NCBI RefSeq assembly: GCF_042643165.1
Contig: NZ_JBHRSH010000001.1
Span: forward strand, 2,542,001 to 2,606,000
Direction: 5' to 3'
Length of the DNA stretch: 64,000 bases
DNA from: Hyphococcus aureus
GTDB lineage: Bacteria > Pseudomonadota > Alphaproteobacteria > Caulobacterales > Parvularculaceae
Numbering within the stretch: position 1 is the first letter of the stretch; every line of letters begins with the position of its first letter. Under the pieces are notes generated by a model. The model was not told where the DNA came from. It did no database searches and saw only the letters and a list, made by a program, of their open reading frames with translations. Of this stretch, positions 18,251 through 25,726 are shown one piece after another. A program made the position numbers and the translations under genes.

Positions 18251-18723
18251 GACCGCTTTGGCGGCCATTCTTGTGTGTCATGATCGGGATGCTGGCGGTT
18301 CGCGGCCTTCATCGCCGTATCTTCCGGAAAATCGGCCTCCTCCAGCGCCGCTATATTCGCAAACCAGGATACCCTTGATTGCGTCCCCATCTGATTGTGC
18401 GGCGGAAAATCTTCTGGATGGTCCATCGACCCGATGGTGAGGTTTATCCGGTCATTATCGAGGGAATTGTAAAATAGCGGCGTGCCGCATTGGGCGCAAA
18501 AACCCCGCTCGGCGAAATCGGAGCTTTGGAAAACCGCCGGCTCGCCTCTGGTCCATTTCAGCGCACCATTAGGCGTCGCTGCGAGGGCGGCGAAAATATT
18601 TCCCATGGCCTTCTGGCACATGCGGCAGTGGCACAGATGCGCGTTGTCGAGCATTCTATCGGTATGATATCGCACTGCGCCGCATTGGCATCCGCCTGTG
18701 ACCTCCATCTTGATGGTTTTCAT
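18247..18723 (-). CDS. GFA/CENP-V family zinc protein (second copy)
   Basis: A 158-residue GFA-family protein with zinc motifs CQCG (~12), CHCRMC (~32-37) and CAQCG (~75-79). It is clearly related in fold to the convergent neighbour, but the two are divergent in sequence (for example CRMCQKAMG versus CSICEMVG), so they are old paralogs or independent acquisitions rather than a recent duplication. The C-terminal tail (HPDHDTQEW) is His/Asp-rich. Function unknown; GSH-formaldehyde condensation should not be assumed. Confidence 0.87.
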   Translation of the reverse strand: MKTIKMEVTGGCQCGAVRYHTDRMLDNAHLCHCRMCQKAMGNIFAALAATPNGALKWTRGEPAVFQSSDFAERGFCAQCGTPLFYNSLDNDRINLTIGSMDHPEDFPPHNQMGTQSRVSWFANIAALEEADFPEDTAMKAANRQHPDHDTQEWPPKRS

Positions 18724-18799
18724 ATGACTTCACCTGATTTTGAAAGCCTTGGCGGCATGATTGCGATGACATTTCGGACGAAGCCAATATAGCAGTTCG

Positions 18800-19411
18800 A
18801 TGGCTACGAAAAAACAAACTCTCCCATCGCTCCTGAAAGAAATCCGCGCCTGCCGCCTCTGCGTCGAGGAGCCTAAAGGCGCGCCATTGCCACATGAACC
18901 GCGTCCTGTCCTGCGCGCCTCATCGACTGCGAAGCTCGCCGTTTTTGGCCAGGCGCCGGGAAATCTGGTTCATCAAAGCGGCAAGCCTTTCACCGATCCG
19001 TCGGGCGTTCGATTGCGCGAATGGATGGGCGTCAGCGATGAAGAATTCTATGACGAAAAGAAGATCGCCATTATTCCCATGGGGTTTTGCTTTCCGGGGT
19101 ATGACTCGAAAGGCGGCGACAAGCCGCCGCGCAAGGAATGCGCAACTGCATGGCGCGCAAGGCTCATGGCGGCGATGCCGAACCTCAAGACGGCGATCCT
19201 GGTTGGCGGTTACGCCCAGAAATGGCATTTGGACGATGACGCAAAAAAGACGCTGACGGAAACAGTGGAGAACTGGCGCGCTTATAGCCCGCGCTATTTC
19301 GCGACGCCGCACCCGTCCTGGCGCAACAATACGTGGCTCAAAAAGAACCCTTGGTTTGAAGACGAGTTGCTCCCCGTATTGCGCAAGCGGGTGAGGGCGT
19401 TGTTGAAGTAG
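18800..19411 (+). CDS. Uracil-DNA glycosylase family protein, probable [4Fe-4S] type
   Basis: A 203-residue member of the COG1573-type uracil-DNA glycosylase superfamily, which removes uracil from DNA in base-excision repair. Motif 1 is GQAPG (50-54) and motif 2 is the HPSWRN segment near residue 173. Four cysteines fit the Fe-S pattern: C18-x2-C21 and C97-x16-C114. GQAPG rather than GEAPG in motif 1 sets it apart from classical family 4, so exact subfamily and activity are open. Start ATG 18800 lies 76 bp from the divergent GFA gene. Confidence 0.82.
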   Translation: MATKKQTLPSLLKEIRACRLCVEEPKGAPLPHEPRPVLRASSTAKLAVFGQAPGNLVHQSGKPFTDPSGVRLREWMGVSDEEFYDEKKIAIIPMGFCFPGYDSKGGDKPPRKECATAWRARLMAAMPNLKTAILVGGYAQKWHLDDDAKKTLTETVENWRAYSPRYFATPHPSWRNNTWLKKNPWFEDELLPVLRKRVRALLK

Positions 19412-19417
19412 ATTTTT

Positions 19418-20371
19418 TTAGCGCCGGTAATTACGCCAATCGTCAAAGCGGGCGTAGATCACGAACAGCACCGACAGGATAATGAGGATGACGAGCGCAA
19501 ACTGCACCTGCGCCTCCACAGCATGAACCTCATGCTTGGACGGCCGGTCGGGAACTTCAATCATCTCGCCCGTGTCGTTTTCAGCCTGGCCCGGTTGATC
19601 CGTCGACGGCGATCCATCCGCGCCGTCTTGAGTTGTCCCGTCCTGCGTCTGGCCGCTCTGTGTTTCTCTTGAGGGCGGGCTTGATCCTTCGCCGGCATCG
19701 GGATTTTCGGTCATGCCGGTCCCGTTCTCGATATTGGTCTCGATCTGGTCGAGCTCTTCGGCGTTGTCCTTGCCCATAGTCGATGCGGCGACGCCGGCGC
19801 CGCCGGCGATGGTCGCGCCTTGCACGGTCCGGCTCTCGGCGACATTGCCCCGGCGCGGCGAGTCCTCAACAGGTGTCGCCCGGGAATTTTCCTCGATTTG
19901 TTCCGGATCCCGCACCTGCGGCAGGGCGGTCGGCGTCAGGAAGAGGGCGCGTTCTGCGGCGCGGCGGCGGGTAAGGCCCAACACTTCGCGCAGCACTCCG
20001 CCGACGGTCGCCTTGTTCCACCATGTCAGAGCGTCAGCAGCGCCGACGCGGTCTCCCTTGTTGAGACGCTTTAAGGCTGTGGAGCCGCGAAAGGCGGCCG
20101 CGCCCACATTGTAGACAAAGCTGACCAACGCATCGAATTCGTTCTGGTTCAAAGGGACTTTTACAGCGCCCTCAACGGCTTGCTCGCGCGGCTTAAGATC
20201 GCGCCGTAAAAGCTCTTCGGCGTCGCGCTCGCTGATTTTCATCCCCGGCTGCACATCGGCGCCCGTATGGCCATAGCCTATGGTCCAGATGCCGGCGATG
20301 TCCTGATAGGCTTCAAGCTCAAGCCCCTCAAATCGCTTAATCAACTCAACGCCGTTTTCAGAAGTTCTCAC
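19418..20371 (-). CDS. GH24 lysozyme with C-terminal membrane anchor
   Basis: Peptidoglycan muramidase of the T4-lysozyme/endolysin family, 317 residues. The catalytic layout E15, D24, T30 (spacing 9 and 6, as in T4 lysozyme) is intact in FEGLELEAYQD and WTIGYGHT. The ~150-residue catalytic domain is followed by a ~130-residue low-complexity, Gln/Thr/Asp/Glu-rich linker, then a single hydrophobic helix (QFALVILIILSVLFVIYA, ~288-305) and a short basic-aromatic tail. No signal peptide and no phage genes nearby. The C-terminal anchor would hold the enzyme at the membrane; orientation is not known. It is convergent with the glycosylase gene, 6 bp apart. Confidence 0.85.
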   Translation of the reverse strand: MRTSENGVELIKRFEGLELEAYQDIAGIWTIGYGHTGADVQPGMKISERDAEELLRRDLKPREQAVEGAVKVPLNQNEFDALVSFVYNVGAAAFRGSTALKRLNKGDRVGAADALTWWNKATVGGVLREVLGLTRRRAAERALFLTPTALPQVRDPEQIEENSRATPVEDSPRRGNVAESRTVQGATIAGGAGVAASTMGKDNAEELDQIETNIENGTGMTENPDAGEGSSPPSRETQSGQTQDGTTQDGADGSPSTDQPGQAENDTGEMIEVPDRPSKHEVHAVEAQVQFALVILIILSVLFVIYARFDDWRNYRR

Positions 20372-20591
20372 GACTACACTCCCACCCCTCTAACGGCGCT
20401 ACCTTAACCGTAAAAAGGGGCGAAAAGTAGAAGGGCCGAGGTAAATTCCTGGCTAATACGGCGTCTCCGGAAAATCCAGATATTTGTTATAATAATAATA
20501 ACTTAGCGGCCGATTCGAGGCTTCGAAATCATCGAGAGCGGGAAACGCGTTCAATCACATAGCGGTGGGAAGCAGGATGGCGGCGGATTGT
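20372..20591. other. Promoter region of GH24 gene, AT-rich patch
   Basis: 220 bp without a gene. It contains an AT-rich stretch around 20481-20503 (TTGTTATAATAATAATAA), which stands out against the high-GC surroundings and could hold the promoter of the leftward lysozyme gene. No terminator seen for the FlgN-like gene that ends here. Confidence 0.4.
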
Positions 20592-20957
20592 TCAGGCGAT
20601 TTGACCGCAACCCGTGGCGCTTTCATCCTTATGATTTCCAGATGTCTCATCGAGAAGCGCCCTTTGATGCGCCGCCCGCGCTTCGAAGGTGACCGTGACA
20701 GCGCGCAGGCGCGCCAGCATCGCCTGGTCTACACTGGAAATGCTCGCACGATCCGCCGCCACTGCCCGGATAGACTGGGCATAAGCCGAGGCGAGGCGCG
20801 CCTTTTCTTCCTGAAGAGGCGCTGCGTCTTCGACGCGTTCTTCTTCAATCGCCTCATTTTCTTCCTCGAAAATGAGGTTGAGGGATTCGGTGATGTCGAT
20901 GAGCGTGGCGATGCGATCTGCTGCGTCCGGGGCCGGGATCGTTTCGAGAGTGGTCAT
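20592..20957 (-). CDS. FlgN-like helical protein
   Basis: A 121-residue acidic, helical protein (LIDITESLNLIFEEENEAIE, then a second helix ending RAAHQRALL). This resembles FlgN, the export chaperone for flagellar hook-associated proteins, as found in alphaproteobacteria. No other flagellar gene lies in the window, so the call rests on sequence pattern only. AAGGAA 8 nt before the ATG supports a real gene and this start. It could instead be an unrelated coiled-coil protein. Confidence 0.5.
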   Translation of the reverse strand: MTTLETIPAPDAADRIATLIDITESLNLIFEEENEAIEEERVEDAAPLQEEKARLASAYAQSIRAVAADRASISSVDQAMLARLRAVTVTFEARAAHQRALLDETSGNHKDESATGCGQIA

Positions 20958-21496
20958 GCCGTTATTCCTTCAATTCCCGCAGTGCTTGAGGCCGCATGAT
21001 CCGTGTCCTGAGCGTTAGCGTACGCGCCGGCATTTGGGGCCGAACGTGGCGCAAGGCGCGGCGTGAGGGCTTTCATGGCTCGCACTGTGTTTTCCTTGTT
21101 GCCGCAGGGCCTTTCAGGCTGCGGGTTGGTGTTTCCCGTCGGGGACGCGCCCTCTGGCTATACGAAACCCGGAAGAACAAAGGTTTGCGCATTTGAGTGA
21201 AATTGTTTGCATCTGCCCCGGGCGGCGCGCATGGTCCCGCGGGCGCTGCTGGCCGGTTCCGGAAAGCGGGCGCCCAAGAATGCTGCGGCGCAGCGAAATC
21301 AGTCCCCAATCCGCCCCAGAGCGGCTGAAACCGGGCAAGGCAACTGAAAATCAAGACTTGGAAAATATGAATTTTTTTCGACGGCGTCCTGGGCGGGCAA
21401 ACCCTGCTTGAGCCCATGGGGCGGCGCCGTTATAGAGAGCCGCGACTCAGGGCCGGATCGGCTTTGGGGAGGGGGCGTGTTAGTTGGGAGAAGGCC
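20958..21496. other. 539-bp gap between FlgN-like gene and dksA
   Basis: No convincing gene. Short open frames here lack ribosome sites and family resemblance. The stretch holds strong potential hairpins, for example GGGCGC (21241-21246) with GCGCCC (21270-21275), and GCTGC/GCAGC (21282-21294), then an AT-rich patch with T7 near 21371. It probably carries the dksA promoter and a long leader; a small RNA is possible, but I do not recognise SRP, 6S, tmRNA or RNase P signatures. Confidence 0.4.
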
Positions 21497-21913
21497 ATGT
21501 CTGCGTCCGAGATTGATGAGTATCGTCCGTCCGAAGACGAACCCTTCATGAACGATCGTCAAAAGGAGTATTTCAAGAAGAAGCTCCTTTCCTGGAAACA
21601 GGATATTCTGAAGGAAAGCAAAGGCACGCTGACCAATCTTCAGGAAGACGACAATCACTTGCCTGACATCGCAGACCGTGCGTCGAGCGAAACCGAAAAG
21701 GCGCTTGAGCTCAGGACCCGCGATCGCCAGCGCAAGCTGATCTCCAAGATCGATTCCGCGCTGCGCAGGATCGAAACCGGCGAATATGGCTACTGCGAAG
21801 AGACGGGTGAGCCCATCGGCGTTCGCCGCCTCGACGCCCGGCCTATCGCGACCCTCTCTCTTGAGGCGCAGGAGCGCCACGAGCGTGAGGAAAAGGTTTA
21901 CCGCGACGACTGA
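21497..21913 (+). CDS. dksA: RNA polymerase-binding regulator DksA
   Basis: Binds the RNA polymerase secondary channel and, with ppGpp, adjusts rRNA and stress promoters. The 138-residue protein has the acidic coiled-coil tip region (LPDIADRASSETEKALELRTRDR, containing the DxxDxA-type tip as DIADRA) and the C-terminal globular domain (IETGEYGYCEETGEPIG, RRLDARPIATLSLEAQERHE). Of the four zinc-finger cysteines of E. coli DksA only the first remains, as in several alphaproteobacterial DksA proteins. The start is fixed by GGGAGAAGG just upstream of ATG 21497; the longer frame has no such site. Confidence 0.93.
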   Translation: MSASEIDEYRPSEDEPFMNDRQKEYFKKKLLSWKQDILKESKGTLTNLQEDDNHLPDIADRASSETEKALELRTRDRQRKLISKIDSALRRIETGEYGYCEETGEPIGVRRLDARPIATLSLEAQERHEREEKVYRDD

Positions 21914-21948
21914 TCGATGGCCTTAACCGGTAATACTACGAGCAGGGT

Positions 21949-22443
21949 ATGAGCGACGATTGCCGTATCCGGCCGGTAGCGCTAGCAGATATTCCTGAAC
22001 TGCATGCCATCCGAAAGGCGGCTTTTGCGCCCGTCTTTGCATCCTTCCGAAAGCTGGCGGGCGAAAGAATTGCGTCCGTCGCTTTTGCCGAAGCCGAAGC
22101 GGAGCAAGCGAACCTTCTCGACCGCTATTGCGCGCCAGGCTCCGATCGCGAGGTCTATGTGATTGAGCGGCATGGAGAGGTTTGTGGCTTTTGCGCCCTC
22201 GCGCTCGACCCAAATACGCTGGTCGGGGAGATCGATCTGAATGCCGTTAACCCGAATTGTCAGGGCGAGGGGCTTGGCGAAAAGCTCTATGCTTTCGCGC
22301 TTCAGCGCATGAAAGAAGCAGGAATGAAAGTCGCCACGGTCGGAACAGGCGGTGACGAGGCTCATGCGCCTGCGCGGCGCGCCTATGAAAAGGCCGGCTT
22401 CACCGCCGCCATCCCGTCGCTTTATCTTTACAAAGCGATCTAA
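21949..22443 (+). CDS. GNAT family N-acetyltransferase
   Basis: Acetyl-CoA-dependent acetyltransferase of 164 residues. The GNAT core is visible: VYVIERHGEVCGFCAL (beta 2-4), the acetyl-CoA loop around CQGEGLGEKLYAFALQRMKE (Q-x-x-G-x-G/A), and ARRAYEKAGF near the end. Acceptor substrate unknown. The ribosome site is weak (AGGG only 1-2 nt before ATG 21949). It lies 35 bp after dksA on the same strand and may be read from the dksA transcript. Confidence 0.85.
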   Translation: MSDDCRIRPVALADIPELHAIRKAAFAPVFASFRKLAGERIASVAFAEAEAEQANLLDRYCAPGSDREVYVIERHGEVCGFCALALDPNTLVGEIDLNAVNPNCQGEGLGEKLYAFALQRMKEAGMKVATVGTGGDEAHAPARRAYEKAGFTAAIPSLYLYKAI

Positions 22444-22688
22444 AATTAGGCTGAAAAAACATGTCTTTTCGTCTCTTGCGAAGCGGCGGGCGGACGCCTA
22501 TATCTGTCGGCGCAATTTCTGTTTTGGGCCGCAGCCGAACCGCGGCCGATGCTAATACCGTCTGCTGAATTTCGACGTTTCCAAGACACGAGCTTGCATA
22601 CACCGGACGGCGTCCTTCGGGGCGGCGGCCAATAGCCTGCGGGGGCATATGACTTCGCAGGCGCGCCTTATGTCGAAGGAGACTAGAA
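22444..22688 (+). promoter_or_regulatory. Long cspA leader region
   Basis: 245 bp between the acetyltransferase stop and cspA, GC-rich with several possible hairpins (for example around GGACGGCGTCC at 22607-22617). Cold-shock genes often carry long structured 5' leaders that refold with temperature; here that is inference from length and position. A clean GAAGGAG lies 8 nt before the cspA ATG. Confidence 0.4.
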
Positions 22689-22892
22689 ATGGCGACTGGT
22701 ACTGTAAAATGGTTTAACGGCCAAAAAGGTTACGGCTTCATCCAGCCTGATGATGGCGGCAAGGACGTATTCGTCCATGCAACTGCTGTCGAACGCGCTG
22801 GCATGTCCGCTCTGGTCGAAGGCCAGAAGATCGAGTTTGAAATCGTGACCGATCGCGGCAAGTCCTCTGCGGGTAACCTGCAAAAAATCTAA
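22689..22892 (+). CDS. cspA: Cold-shock domain protein
   Basis: A 67-residue single cold-shock domain, an OB-fold that binds single-stranded nucleic acid and melts RNA structure. RNP1 (KGYGFI) and RNP2 (VFVHA) are intact, and the TGTVKWFN start is canonical. The name cspA is generic; which Csp paralog it is cannot be told. It has a strong ribosome site and a strong terminator, so it is probably a single-gene transcript. Confidence 0.96.
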   Translation: MATGTVKWFNGQKGYGFIQPDDGGKDVFVHATAVERAGMSALVEGQKIEFEIVTDRGKSSAGNLQKI

Positions 22893-22944
22893 ACCGGTCT
22901 CCGGTTTGATAGGAAAACGGCGCCTCTTGGGGCGCCGTTTTTTT
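22891..22944 (+). terminator. Strong intrinsic terminator after cspA
   Basis: A small hairpin AAACCGG/CCGGTTT (22891-22907, 3-nt loop) overlaps the stop codon. It is followed by a 9-bp stem AACGGCGCC (22916-22924) with GGCGCCGTT (22931-22939) and a T7 run. It ends 9 bp before the stop of the convergent Kbp-like gene; the A-run before the stem is short, so it acts mainly rightward. Confidence 0.9.
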
Positions 22945-22952
22945 ATGGGCTT

Positions 22953-23384
22953 TTAGTTGATCGAAGGGATCCGCAAGGTCTGTCCCGGGTAGATTTTATC
23001 GGGATCTGACAGCATGGGCGTGTTGGCCTCGAAGATCACCGGATATTTCATTGCGTCGCCATAATGTTCCTTGGCGATTTTCGAGAGTGTGTCGCCGCTT
23101 TTGACCGTGTAGAAAACCGTCTGTTCCGGCTCATCTTCGATGTCGATATGCGCCTCGACTTCGCCGACGCCAGGGGTGTTGCCGGCGGCGACGATGGCTT
23201 TCTCCGCCTCGGCGCGATTTTTCGCTTTGCCTTTGAGGACGATGCGGCCGTCGCCCGATTCCTCGACTTTAAGGTCTTTCACTTCGGTTTTGTGGCCCTG
23301 AATGCGGTCTTTGATGCCTTCCGCCATATTGGTGACGCCTTCGCGGAATTTTTCACCCGCTTCTTTTGCGAATTTGAACAGCAT
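22953..23384 (-). CDS. kbp: BON-LysM protein, Kbp/YgaU-like
   Basis: A 143-residue protein with a BON domain (about 25-85) followed by a LysM domain (FYTVKSGDTLSKIAKEHYG...IYPGQTLRIPSIN, about 91-143). Similarity to E. coli Kbp (YgaU), a soluble K+-binding protein, is strong across the length, including LFxFxKxAGEK at the start and FEANTPMLSDPDKIYPGQTLRIP at the end. No signal peptide, so a cytoplasmic ion-binding role is more likely than peptidoglycan binding. It lies 21 bp after the DUF937 gene on the same strand, probably cotranscribed. Confidence 0.88.
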   Translation of the reverse strand: MLFKFAKEAGEKFREGVTNMAEGIKDRIQGHKTEVKDLKVEESGDGRIVLKGKAKNRAEAEKAIVAAGNTPGVGEVEAHIDIEDEPEQTVFYTVKSGDTLSKIAKEHYGDAMKYPVIFEANTPMLSDPDKIYPGQTLRIPSIN

Positions 23385-23405
23385 ACGGAATACCTCCTTT
23401 GAGTG

Positions 23406-24002
23406 TTATTTTCGTCCGAATAGGCCGCCAAGCAGTTTCTTGCCGGCCTGTTCGAGTAAATCGTCCTTGAAATCGCCATCGCCGTCCTGATCGAGAAAGC
23501 CCATAAGGCCATCAAGGGCGGCGGGTGCTGATTTTTGCACACGCACGCTTTCCTCGGTGACGAGGCCCGCCAGCGCCGAGGCGTCGAGACCCTGTTCGCG
23601 TTTGGCGCGGCCGAGAGAAGCGAGAACAGCGGGTGCCGCCATGGCGAGAAGCTGTGCGACCTGGCCCTGATCGATCCCGGCGGTTTTCGCAAGCGCCCGA
23701 GTTGTCTGATCCTGTTTGCCGCCGAGAATATGGCTGAGAATCCGCTGGCCGTCAGCGAGGACATCGTCATTGGCGAGTGCGGATACATTGTTCAACAGGC
23801 TGCCGTCATGGCGCTCGAGCGCATTGGCGAGCGCTTGCGCGCCATCAGGCTGCGAGGCGTTCTTTTTCAGCCCCGCCATTAAAGCGGCCATGGCCATGGG
23901 CATCATCTGTTGTGCAAGGCCTTCTGAAAGGCCGGTTTTCTGCGCCGCCTGGCCAGCCATCTGGCCGACGACGACATCTGTCAGTTGATCCATCAATGAC
24001 AT
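23406..24002 (-). CDS. DUF937 family protein
   Basis: A 198-residue Ala/Leu/Gly-rich helical protein. The pattern fits DUF937 (YidB-like): MMPMAMAALMAGLKKNA early, a repeated-helix middle, and DGLMGFLDQDGDGDFKDDLLEQAGKKLLGG, a short acidic DQDGDGD loop that resembles an EF-hand-like calcium site, at the end. No function is established for the family. The ATG at 24002 follows GGTGGAG; a GTG four codons upstream is possible. It is upstream of the Kbp-like gene, 21 bp apart. Confidence 0.75.
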   Translation of the reverse strand: MSLMDQLTDVVVGQMAGQAAQKTGLSEGLAQQMMPMAMAALMAGLKKNASQPDGAQALANALERHDGSLLNNVSALANDDVLADGQRILSHILGGKQDQTTRALAKTAGIDQGQVAQLLAMAAPAVLASLGRAKREQGLDASALAGLVTEESVRVQKSAPAALDGLMGFLDQDGDGDFKDDLLEQAGKKLLGGLFGRK

Positions 24003-24144
24003 GAATTTCTCCACCCTGAATGTGCGGTCCCACGATCGGAGCGGGAAGTGTAGGGTGCATATTCCCCCGTCGCAAACGGTTTAGGACAGCGCGCGCAGCC
24101 CGGCGTTATAACATTCGGAAAGGATCGCGTTGTGTAGTCGCGTC

Positions 24145-24474
24145 TTAAAAATCCTGCCGCAAAACGAGCGTCGTCGCGACAAGAGCGCCGCCGAGCATAA
24201 AGGCGGCTAGGAAGTATGGAGAAAGGCCCGCACTTGTCAGTTCCGGCGTAGCGGCGGCGCCAAGGGTGCGCGCTAGCGCTGAAACAACGCCGGTAAACTG
24301 CGAGGCGGCGAAAGCTGCGCCCAGTCCGCCGGCAAAGGCGACGACGCCGAGCCGCGCGCGCCGCTGTGCGCCAAGTTTGAACAATATGCGTTCTGCAAAA
24401 CGGTCCCGCTCAAGCCGGTCTGTCAGGGCTTCGAAATCCGCTTTCAAAGCATTTTCGATTGGATCAGAGGACAT
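24145..24474 (-). CDS. Small membrane protein, candidate anti-sigma factor
   Basis: A 109-residue protein: a helical N-terminal cytoplasmic part (DPIENALKADFEALTDRLERDRFAERILFKLG) and two hydrophobic segments (about 45-70 and 84-106). It starts inside the 3' end of the ECF sigma gene (GGAAAG before the ATG; the frames overlap by about 11 bp), the usual arrangement of a sigma factor and its membrane anti-sigma partner. It lacks a recognisable zinc anti-sigma motif, so the role is inferred from position and topology. Confidence 0.65.
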   Translation of the reverse strand: MSSDPIENALKADFEALTDRLERDRFAERILFKLGAQRRARLGVVAFAGGLGAAFAASQFTGVVSALARTLGAAATPELTSAGLSPYFLAAFMLGGALVATTLVLRQDF

Positions 24475-25084
24475 AATGCTTTCCATTTGCTGGTTGCGAA
24501 GTGGCGGTTTTGCGTATGGGCGCGTCCGAAGAGGGGGGAAGTTCTTCTGACAGCGCCGCGCGCATTTTGTCTCTGGCGCGCGCGACATAGGTTTTAACCG
24601 AGCCCAGCGGCGCGCCGAGGGCCGACGCCGCTTCCGTATGAGAAAAGCCAGCGGCGTCGCATAATAGGATCGCCGCGCGCTCCATCTCGTCGAGCCCGGC
24701 CAGCGCTTGTTGAAGGTCGAGCGACATACTGGCCGTAAGGCCGCCAGCTTCCGGCGTTTGCCCCTGAAGACCCGCCGTTTCTTTTCTCAGGGCGTCTTCA
24801 AGTCTCGCGGCGGCTTTCGCCTTGCGTGCGTCCTGAAGGAATTCGCGATAGGCGATGGCGAAAAGCCAGGAGCGAAAAGAACCTCCGCCGTTGAACCCTG
24901 CAAGCCCGGCATGGGCTTTGATGAAGGTATCCTGCGCGATATCGTCAGCAAGAGCGGGGTCGCCGCAAAGCCGGATCAGAAAGCCTCGCAGCCGCGCCTG
25001 ATGGCGCCGCACAAGCACGGCGAAGGCGCGCTCGTCCTGAGCGGCCTTCGCAAGCGTGACGAGTTCGATGTCAGCAGGCTCCAT
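24464..25084 (-). CDS. ECF RNA polymerase sigma factor
   Basis: A 206-residue group 4 sigma factor. Region 2 (FAVLVRRHQARLRGFLIRLCG...LADDIAQDTFIKAH) would melt and contact the -10 element. Region 4 (LDEMERAAILLCDAAGFSHTEAASALGAPLGSVKTYVARARDKMRAAL) is the -35-binding helix-turn-helix. The target promoter is unknown. It is followed with overlap by a small membrane protein gene that may be its anti-sigma factor, and preceded 38 bp upstream by a membrane protein gene. Confidence 0.92.
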   Translation of the reverse strand: MEPADIELVTLAKAAQDERAFAVLVRRHQARLRGFLIRLCGDPALADDIAQDTFIKAHAGLAGFNGGGSFRSWLFAIAYREFLQDARKAKAAARLEDALRKETAGLQGQTPEAGGLTASMSLDLQQALAGLDEMERAAILLCDAAGFSHTEAASALGAPLGSVKTYVARARDKMRAALSEELPPSSDAPIRKTATSQPANGKHYVL

Positions 25085-25122
25085 GGAGCGGCCTCCCGCC
25101 GCGAGCGCCTATACCGCCAATC

Positions 25123-25491
25123 CTAGACAGTCGCCTCTCTGGGCGCAAAGAAGTGGAACGCCACATAAGCAAGTCCGATCAGGCCCGGAAAGGACGCAAC
25201 GCCGATCATGGGGCCGACGGCTTCTTCATCGGGAATGGAAAAGCCGAGCAGGATAAAGGCGGCGGCGACGGCGATCAGGATGATGCCTTTGCGCAGATCC
25301 GCATAGGGGCCGACATTATCGCGAATGATCGCCTCTACGAGCGCCGCGTCGACCGTGCCGGTTTTTTCGATGGCGACCTTGATCGCGTCGTAAACGACAG
25401 TCCGCTTTTTGTAGCTGAAATAAAACGCTGACACGACGATGACGGCGAGGGAGCCGAAAACCACGAAGGGGATGAGAACATCTTCGCCCAT
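25123..25491 (-). CDS. Small membrane protein, DUF6249-like
   Basis: A 122-residue protein with a helix at the N-terminus (LIPFVVFGSLAVIVVSAFYFSY), a cytoplasmic segment (KRTVVYDAIKVAIEKTG...IIRDN), and two C-terminal helices. The layout matches DUF6249 proteins, which are commonly found next to ECF sigma genes; their function is unknown. First gene of the leftward trio with the sigma factor and its overlapping partner. Confidence 0.65.
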   Translation of the reverse strand: MGEDVLIPFVVFGSLAVIVVSAFYFSYKKRTVVYDAIKVAIEKTGTVDAALVEAIIRDNVGPYADLRKGIILIAVAAAFILLGFSIPDEEAVGPMIGVASFPGLIGLAYVAFHFFAPREATV

Positions 25492-25726
25492 AACTCAAAT
25501 TTCCTTTTCTTTGCTTTTGACGTGTTTGCCGGCTTTTTCGCCGGCTTGTACCCCCTTGGATGCGCCGGGGCCTCAATTTGGATGTGGGGGCCGGTGATTT
25601 TCCTTCAGAAAACGGCCGGTTGAGGCTTTTGAGCGTTGAATTGAGCCGTTTCCGGGGCATGGAGGCGGCCTGCCGCACTGCGCCAAAAACCGGTTGAAAC
25701 ACTCTGAGACTCCGCTATGAAGGCCC

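Noticed and set aside
19418..20371. Prophage remnant suggested by the lysozyme gene
   Set aside because: No integrase, capsid, portal, holin or attachment-site repeats on either side.
21251..21275. CCGGTTCCGGAA looks like the 4.5S/SRP RNA apical loop
   Set aside because: The GGAAGGAAGCAG signature is absent, and there is no long matching stem.
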